A program made the translations under genes and the position numbers. DNA of 64,000 bases, from positions 1,746,027 through 1,810,026 of the forward strand of contig ML660774.1 of the NCBI GenBank assembly GCA_007570785.1, given 5' to 3'. The stretch comes from Antilocapra americana. Lineage: Eukaryota > Chordata > Mammalia > Artiodactyla > Antilocapridae. Below, in pieces: positions 57,666 to 64,000 of the stretch. Every line of letters starts with the position of its first letter. Within the stretch, counting starts at the first letter, position 1. The notes beneath the pieces were generated by a model. That model saw nothing but the letters and a program-made list of their open reading frames with translations. It did not search any database and was not told the origin of the DNA.

Positions 57666-58639
57666 TCCATCCCAGATGGTAAGATATGGGAAACAGAAAA
57701 AACAGCTCTACTTTGGCATCTTGAATTTTGTGCCCACTTGAGCTTGTCTAACTCTGAGGCTCTCACTTCCTGGCACAGGGGGCTGCAGGGAGCAGAGAAT
57801 GATGCCTAGTAAGGGAGATCAGTAGCATCACTTCCTTTTCCCAAGGTTTGAATAAGAAATTTTGAACACTTTATATCTATTTGCCTTTTCATTTTGATTC
57901 CAAACAGCCGGGGGATGTTGATTATGTATATAATCCTTTCAATCAGATTTATACCAACATTTACGTACTGCATTTTCATTGCAAAACACGTATTCCATCC
58001 TCCAATGAAATTAAGCCAATTTAACCCTTGTTTTATGCTTTTTTAATAGCACCATTTATATGTTTTTAGTTTATTCCACATTTTCAGATTGATATCATTA
58101 AAATAATTTTCATCAGGATTAATTGCTTTTTTGAAAATTTCAAATATTTGATTTATTGATTGTTTATCTAGAGCATATCAGGTTTTTTTTTTTATAAATT
58201 ATTACTCTTGCTAGTAAAAGCTTCCTTGATGCCATTATTTCAACCATGTAGAGTTTCTGTGGGTTAAAATTTCACAATCCAAAAACACATCTGTATTAAA
58301 TCCTTTCATTAATTTTTAATCAATAACAATTTAATGAATGTATTTTCAGTCACTTCTTTTTGGCATTAATTTTATTAATTTTGCCAGATCTAGTTTTTTC
58401 CAGGTCTCAAAGTTGCAGATTTCAATTTTACCAATAAGATATATTTCATTTAGTTGTTTTGTTTGTGGAATTTATTATTTACCATGAGTTTTCTAACAGA
58501 GCAAAAAAGAAAAAAGGTAAAAGCTGATTTTTTTTTTACCATAACACAATTAAGATCATTGGTTCAAATTTTCAAAATACAAAAGTAATTGACAATCACA
58601 TAATTTAAACAAATAGAAATATGAGGCTATTTTATAGTT
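57666..58639. other. Single-copy DNA, very AT-rich
   Basis: No repeat or gene recognised; may contain unrecognised old repeats. Confidence 0.35.
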
Positions 58640-59080
58640 TATGGGTGAGCAAATTTGATAAGCCTTTGGAAAGTAATTTTCTGTGTCTGTTTAAAGTAAC
58701 AAGCAAATATGATTCAGCAATTTGATTTCTAGGAATCTCTATAGAGATGATAAGTAGGTAAAAATGTACATGGAATATTATCTTTAATAGCACAAATACT
58801 GAAAAATTGTAGATATCTGTCATGCTAAGGAAAATAAATTTGGTTAGTCCATATTCTGAAATTACATCCACCCATTAAATGAGAGATATAAACCAGCAAC
58901 TCCTTCTGAGGAATTTCTGTCTAGTGGGTATAAAGTTTCAGTTATGCAAGATGAAAGATTTCTAGAGATGTGGGTACAACACCATCTGTACAGAACTGTA
59001 CACTTAAATTTTGCTAAGAGGGCAGATCTCACATTAAGTGTTCCTCCACACTTAGAAAAGTGTAATAGAATTATAGATGG
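58640..59080 (+). mobile_element. Ancient L1 (L1M-like) 3' end
   Basis: Diverged plus-strand L1: agcaatttgatttctaggaa, atagcacaaatactgaaaaa, then the 3' UTR signature gtataaagtttcagttatgc, tttctagagatgtgggtacaa, aaattttgctaagagggcag, and attaagtgttcctccacac. Confidence 0.75.
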
Positions 59081-60339
59081 AACCTCTTAGAAAGTTAATA
59101 TTGATAAATCAAATTTGCTTTGGTAGTAGAGGTATGACAGGTATTATTTTTCTAATGAAAATTAAGCTAAAGACAGATTTTCAGTGTTTGGGAATGAAAG
59201 TCATGAGGAGTCATTAGTGGTGTTCATCAAATAGTTTGGTGCAAATGGACTGAGCTTCCCTACAGTCATTGAATTAAGTGTAGATTTGCCCCTTGATTCA
59301 GTGGCTGACGTGAGTGGGAGTGACATAATGCCTTGGGTGGAACCTCATCGTTCAGTGCGTGCTTAGCCATAATGCCTTCTTTCCGCCTGTGCAATTGTAA
59401 CACAAATGCAGAGTCAACTTCTGCATGAATAAGGTGATTTGAAGCCCCTGAGAGTAGGGGGTTATTTTTACTTATAGCATAATCTAATTTATTCTGTGCT
59501 GATCTTAAACGTTTTAAACCTACTCTTACCCCTGGGCTTGTAATAGATTTGGAGCTATTTTGAAAAGTCTCTGTCTCTTCTTACTTTCCTAACTCAATCT
59601 AGTGTATATATTACCAGCATACAACACACTTTTGTCATTTGGCTTTATTAGACCAATGAAATGAACATTTTAGTGTGATTTAATGTAAACTCTCTTACCA
59701 GTCCTTAGTTATTAAATTGGCAGGAGTCAGATAAATATCCATTGTATCTCTGATCATTTTACCCATCAATTTCCAACTCATCAGTTGCATCCATCTCTGA
59801 AGGGTCTTTGATGCTTTCCAAAATGCTGCGATAATTGGCTTCAACATATGAACACCACGGAGCGCATTGTTACCGTCTCTTCTGTGATGCAGGATGGACT
59901 TGCTAAGCTGGCTGGCTTGTCCCCATCTTAGCATATGTCAGTTTTATCGACAGGCAAAACGATACAAATTCGGGCAGTATTAGCAAAGTGTGTCACTGTG
60001 GTAGAGTCTCCCAAATGAATTCTACGTGGAAGTTTGGGGGCTTTTTTTCCCTAAGAAAGGAAATGTAACCACATACCTAGCACTCTCCTGGGAGGTCCCT
60101 TAGAGCCTCTAGGGCAAAACTCTGTAGAATCTGTGTCTTTGTCTTTCATGGAATCTGTCTTTACAGAGTCCAAACTTTTCTGTGATGACTGGCAAGTGAC
60201 CACGTACTGGCTGTCAGTCAGGGGGGTTTCATCAATAGCTGGAAGCTAGGAAATTCAAAGGGGCCAAAAACATGTATTTATTGCTTTGATTTTTCAGCCT
60301 TACCCATCTTTTGCCTACTTTTGCAAAACCTAAGTACTG
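59081..60339. other. Single-copy DNA; possible decayed coding remnant near 59.7-60.0 kb
   Basis: No repeat recognised. On the minus strand 59762-59851 reads as an acidic peptide ending ESIKDPSEMDATDELEIDG with a stop at 59759-59761. A different minus frame (59695-59934) is open for 79 codons. No homologue is recognised, so this is not called as a gene. Confidence 0.3.
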
Positions 60340-60505
60340 GGCTTTGATTCTAAACATTTTGCACATGTGGATTTAATTGCCAACAACTCTCTGAGATAGA
60401 AGCCATTATTTTCTCAATAAGTAAACAGAAGCACTGGACAGTAATTTATCTCTGGTCATATAATGGGTAAATGGATTCAAACCCAGGCAGTCTGAATATA
60501 AAGGA
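60340..60505 (-). mobile_element. MIR SINE, old
   Basis: Complement of MIR: acattttgcacatgtgg, acaactctctgagatagaag, attattttctcaataagtaaac, ctggtcatataatgggtaaatg and tcaaacccaggcagtctgaa in order. Confidence 0.78.
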
Positions 60506-61169
60506 ATGTTCTCAACCAGGATATTGCATTGCCATTCAAAAAAAGTCATCAAAGGCAAGCATTATTACACAGTCTAGTGTTCAAAGAAAATGAAAGAGGC
60601 ACATCCTGAAAGGCTGGTTGGGTTCACCAAGAATAAGGGAACACTGACATGTCACCCTAGAGATGTATTTGACCCATGACGGGGGAAATACAGGAACCCA
60701 AACTTGTGTGAGTGGTAGACTCTGAGCTCAGCTGACTGGTGCAGCCTGATGACAAAAGTTATGTATCAAGAGATACGCCATCAGTTCCGCTTCGTGGTGT
60801 ATAAGTGTACGGTGGTACTCATTACACTGCAGATTTAGACTGTAATCACTTTGTAATGTATATAATAAGTTATACCTGTTTCTTGTGTTCTGTTCTGAAA
60901 GTTTAAATATTCTTTAATAATGGAAGTAAGACTGTTGTACACAGACAGGAATCTTAATGCTAAACTATAGTGCTCTAGCATCTCAGTACAGATGATTAGG
61001 TGAAAGGGATGTGATTTATAGTTATTCATTGTTGTATCCCCAGCCTAGCACAATGCCACATGAATTAAGGCAGTAGTTATAACGTTATTCATTTTGCAGT
61101 GAACTGTCTGGTTTATAAGGATCACACACACTGAAAAGAACAGCTTTCTTATCATAAAGAAGATTTTTG
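60506..61169. other. Single-copy DNA
   Basis: No repeat or gene recognised. Confidence 0.4.
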
Positions 61170-61395
61170 TCGAGTGCTCATGCCAAGTTGTGTCTAACTC
61201 TTTGTGACCCCATGGACTGTAGACAGCCAGATGCCTCTGTGTATGGGATTTCCCAGGCAAGAATACTGGAGTGGGCTGCCATTTCTTTCTCCAGGAGATC
61301 CTCCTGACCCAGGGATTAAACCTGCGTCTCCTGCATTTGCAGGTGGATTTTTATTTATTTTATTTTTTTTTACCACTGAGCCACCTGGGAAGCCC
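61170..61395 (-). mobile_element. Bov-tA SINE with internal T-rich expansion
   Basis: Complement of Bov-tA: tgccaagttgtgtctaactc, ccccatggactgtagac, ccaggcaagaatactggagt, and accactgagccacctgggaa at the head. The usual gattctttaccac segment is expanded by a T-rich run (61348-61371). Confidence 0.94.
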
Positions 61396-61734
61396 TACAA
61401 ATTCCAAAAGAAAGTAGTCAGATGTTTCTGTGTCACCCATGACATCCAGACCCTGGGGCATCACTGTTGCCCCAAGAGCCATGATTACTCTTAGGCTAAT
61501 TGATCTTCAGTATGAAAAAATGCCCAACAATGAGGAATTGTACAATATTGTTAGATTAGAATACTGAGTATTCATTTATTTTCCCATGTATTTCCACCTT
61601 CAATTTTTAAGTTATTTATTAACAACTTATTTGGTAATATTTGTGAAAACATTTATTAATATTTCTCATGTCACATCACTTAGATACTCACTCTTCTGTC
61701 TGCCCCTTCCATGTTTCAGAACCATTGTGTTTAC
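61396..61734. other. Single-copy DNA
   Basis: No repeat or gene recognised. Confidence 0.35.
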
Positions 61735-61910
61735 ACTGCTTCACCTGGATAAGCCTGGCCACTGTCTTATTGAAAGGTCAGCCCTAGGAGCAGATGGACT
61801 TGCATCCACTGCCTAATTCCCACTTGCCATATAATTAAACATTCACAAACGTGGGGGATTAGCATTTAGACATCTTTACAAAGCCATTATTCTGCCCACC
61901 ATAATAAATA
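61735..61910 (-). mobile_element. Probable MaLR-related LTR relic
   Basis: Fragments resemble the complement of an old LTR: tgcttcacctggataagcc, tgggggattagcatttagac and gccattattctgcccacca. Short and diverged, so the family is uncertain. Confidence 0.5.
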
Positions 61911-61979
61911 CTTTAAAAAGAAAATATTTTGATTAAATATTTAGAATTAAAGTCACTTTTTATTCCTTCCTGTAGATCA

Positions 61980-62189
61980 GGGCTTCCCTTGTAGCTCAGT
62001 CGGTAAAGAATCTGCCTGCAGTGCAGGAGACCTGGGTTCGATCCCTGAGTTGAAAAGATCCCCTGGAGAAGGAAATGGCAACCCACTCCAGTATCCTTGC
62101 TTGGAAAATCTCGTGGACAGAGGAGCCTGGTAGGCTGCAGTCCATGGGGTCACAAAGAGTTGAGCACGACTGAGCGACTCACACATTTG
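61980..62189 (+). mobile_element. Bov-tA SINE with 17-bp target duplication
   Basis: Complete, close to consensus (gggcttcccttgtagctcag, cctgggttcgatccc, tccatggggtcacaaagag). Target copies tgtagatcagggcttcc (61971-61987) and tgtaggtcagggcttcc (62190-62206) differ at one base. The first overlaps the first eight bases of the SINE. Confidence 0.95.
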
Positions 62190-62324
62190 TGTAGGTCAGG
62201 GCTTCCATCTTTAGGATGAAGAGATCTTTGAACACTTCTCACGTTGCTAGTTTACTGGAATATGACTCTCTCAGATTTTTAATGGTATGAAGCAATACTT
62301 ATTCTCCATTTAAAAACCCTATAT

Positions 62325-62520
62325 TTTGCATTGGAGGTTGCTGAATAACAATGGTGTGGTAGTTTCAGATGAAGAGTGAAGGGACTCAGCCATACATATG
62401 CATGTATCCATTCTCCCCCAAACCCTCCTCCCATCCAGACTGGCACATAAAACACTGAGGAGAGTCCCATGTGCTATACAGTAGGTCCTTGTTGGTTATT
62501 CATTTTGAATACAGCCGTGT
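62325..62520 (-). mobile_element. L1 3' end, about 200 bp
   Basis: Complement of an L1 3' UTR: ggtgtggtagtttcagatg, catacatatgcatgtatcc, tgtgctatacagtaggtcc, ttgttggttattcattttg. Different subfamily from 63571-64000. Confidence 0.85.
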
Positions 62521-63270
62521 GAAGGATATTTTCATTGGATATAGAATTCTAAAGTTACAAGTACTTGCTAATTTATTTTTTCCTACTTGCATCACTTAAA
62601 ATGACCTTCTTCTATCTTCTGGCCTCCATTGTTTCTGATTATCATCTATCATTTATATCACTTACCCACTATGTGTAGTGTCTTTATTCTCTAGTTTTTA
62701 ATATTTTAAAATTATTTTAGTTTTTTAGAAGTTTTAAGAAGAGGTACCTAAGCTTGATTTTCTTTGCTGTTTTACAATTTTGGGGTTTCAGTGACCTTCT
62801 TAGATTTATGGCTTCATGCTTTTTCATCAGTTTTAGATAATTCTCACATTATCTCTTCAAAACTGTTCTCTCTTCATCTGGTTCTCCAATCACACACACG
62901 TTAATTCCACAAATCTCTGAAAGTCTTAACCTGTGTGCTTTGTATGTATGTGCTTTCAGTTTACACATTTCTGCTGCTATTCTACAAGTGAGATTATGAT
63001 GAAATCAAATTAAATCTTTATTTGTGGTCTTTGCAGTTTTATGTATAATTTCCTATAGAACTCTTTTGTTGATATCGCCTGGCTTTTTTCAGCTCCTCTA
63101 ACATATTTATTCTAATTACCTTGGAGTCCTTATCTGCTAATTCCTACTTCTGGGTCATCTGTGGGTCTGCTGCTATTGTTTATCTCCTGCCTCAATTATG
63201 AATCATATTTCCTCCTTCTTCAGGTCTCATAATTATCTACTGTATTCCTGCCACTGTATATATGTAAAAC
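62521..63270 (-). mobile_element. Ancient L1 (L1M-like) 3' region
   Basis: Diverged complement of an old L1 3' region: ttttcattggatatagaattc, ttctatcttctggcctccat, aattctcacattatctcttc, ggttctccaatcacacaca, tccttatctgctaattcct and tctgggtcatctgtggg in the expected order. It begins where the younger L1 fragment ends. Confidence 0.75.
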
Positions 63271-63570
63271 AACAGTAAGTACAAAAGTAAATAAAATTCA
63301 CCAAGAAAGGGGGGGCTTGCCTTATCTACACTTATCTATGGATTTTCTTCACTACATAGATTGCTAGTGTAGCGGATCCATCAGTCTGACAGTTGAGGTA
63401 TTTCTGGACCTTGTTGCAGCTTTATTTGGGGGCTCAGTTCCCCACTGGACTGCATTGTTTTCAGGGCACGATTACGAATTTTCCTTCAGCATGGTTTGCA
63501 GTCTGAGGAGGGATCTATGTTGTATGGTCCACTCACCAGTTTTCCAAACTATGGTTGATTTCTCTCCCTC
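63271..63570. other. Single-copy DNA
   Basis: No repeat or gene recognised. Confidence 0.35.
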
Positions 63571-64000
63571 TTTTTTTTTTTTAATTTTCTTTACTTTATT
63601 GTGTTGGTTTTGCCATACAATGACATGAAACTGCCATGGGTTTACATATGCTCCCCCTCCAGAACCCCCCTCCCTCCCCCCTCCCAATTCCCTCCCCCTG
63701 GGACATCTCGGTGCACCAGCCCCGAGCATCAATCCTGGGCTGGCGATTGATTTCACATATGGTAATTAACATGTTTCAATGCCATTCTCCCATATCATCC
63801 CACGCTTGCCCTCTTCCACAGAGTCCACGAGTCTGTTCTATACATCTGCGTTCCTTTTGCTGTCTCGCATGCAGGGTTCTCCTTACCATCTTTCTAAATT
63901 CCATATATATGCGTTAGTATACTGTATTGTTGTTTTTCCTTCTGGCTTACTTCACTCTGGATAATAGGCTCCAGTTCCGTCCACCTGAGTAGAACTGATT
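63571..64000 (-). mobile_element. Young ruminant L1 3' end, cut by window edge
   Basis: T12 (the complement of the poly(A) tail) then ttttctttactttattgtg, ttttgccatacaatgacatg, tgcaccagccccgagcatc, catgtttcaatgccattctc and atatatatgcgttagtatac. Nearly identical to 29535-29960. The element continues beyond 64000. Open frames on either strand here are L1-derived. Confidence 0.95.

Overview
The window reads as nuclear DNA of a pecoran ruminant (cattle, sheep, goat or a close relative; the species cannot be fixed from the sequence alone). The case rests on the repeats: BovB (RTE-type) LINE fragments, many tRNA-headed Bov-tA SINEs, a Bov-A2 dimer, a CHR-2 type SINE and cetartiodactyl L1 3' ends occur together, which is the ruminant signature. 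The sequence is AT-rich and intergenic or deep-intronic in character. I found no intact protein-coding gene, no convincing exon, no functional RNA gene, no CRISPR array and no bacterial-type operon. The longer open frames are translations, often antisense, of SINE, BovB and L1 sequence.

Layout. 1-9 kb: mostly single-copy DNA with two mariner-type MITE remnants, two Bov-tA SINEs, a BovB 3' end and a decayed MaLR LTR. 9-18.3 kb: dense LINE territory with BovB in both orientations, a BovB/L1 junction at 10.9 kb, a 1.3 kb BovB with a reverse transcriptase remnant at 14.5-15.8 kb, and a three-layer nest (BovB in an L1 3' end in an older L1) at 15.9-18.3 kb. 18-27 kb: scattered SINEs, an L1 3' end, an unclassified segment with a 28-bp tandem duplication, a composite Bov-tA dimer, and an L1 3' end inserted in a Bov-tA with perfect 17-bp target duplications. 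27-36 kb: an ancient L1, a younger truncated L1, Bov-A2, CHR-2, a Bov-tA plus Bov-A composite, and the longest BovB (about 2.1 kb). 36-47 kb: mainly single-copy DNA, with a frameshifted fragment matching the C-terminus of the host heme/choline transporter FLVCR1 at 42.6-42.9 kb, the only non-transposon protein homology recognised. 47-52 kb: an L1 of about 2.4 kb carrying a SINE and a second L1 tail, then a Bov-tA cut by BovB. 52-64 kb: old MIR, MaLR and L1 remnants, several SINEs, and an L1 running off the right edge.

Nothing here works together as a pathway. The biology is the transposon history: BovB and L1 supplied reverse transcriptase, SINEs used it, and nested target-site duplications give the order of events. 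Family names come from remembered consensus features, not from a database search, and most repeat boundaries are good to about 5-20 bases. I see no previously undescribed system. The items most worth checking are the FLVCR1 fragment, the composite SINE junction shared by two loci, the nested insertions, and a few single-copy stretches I could not classify.
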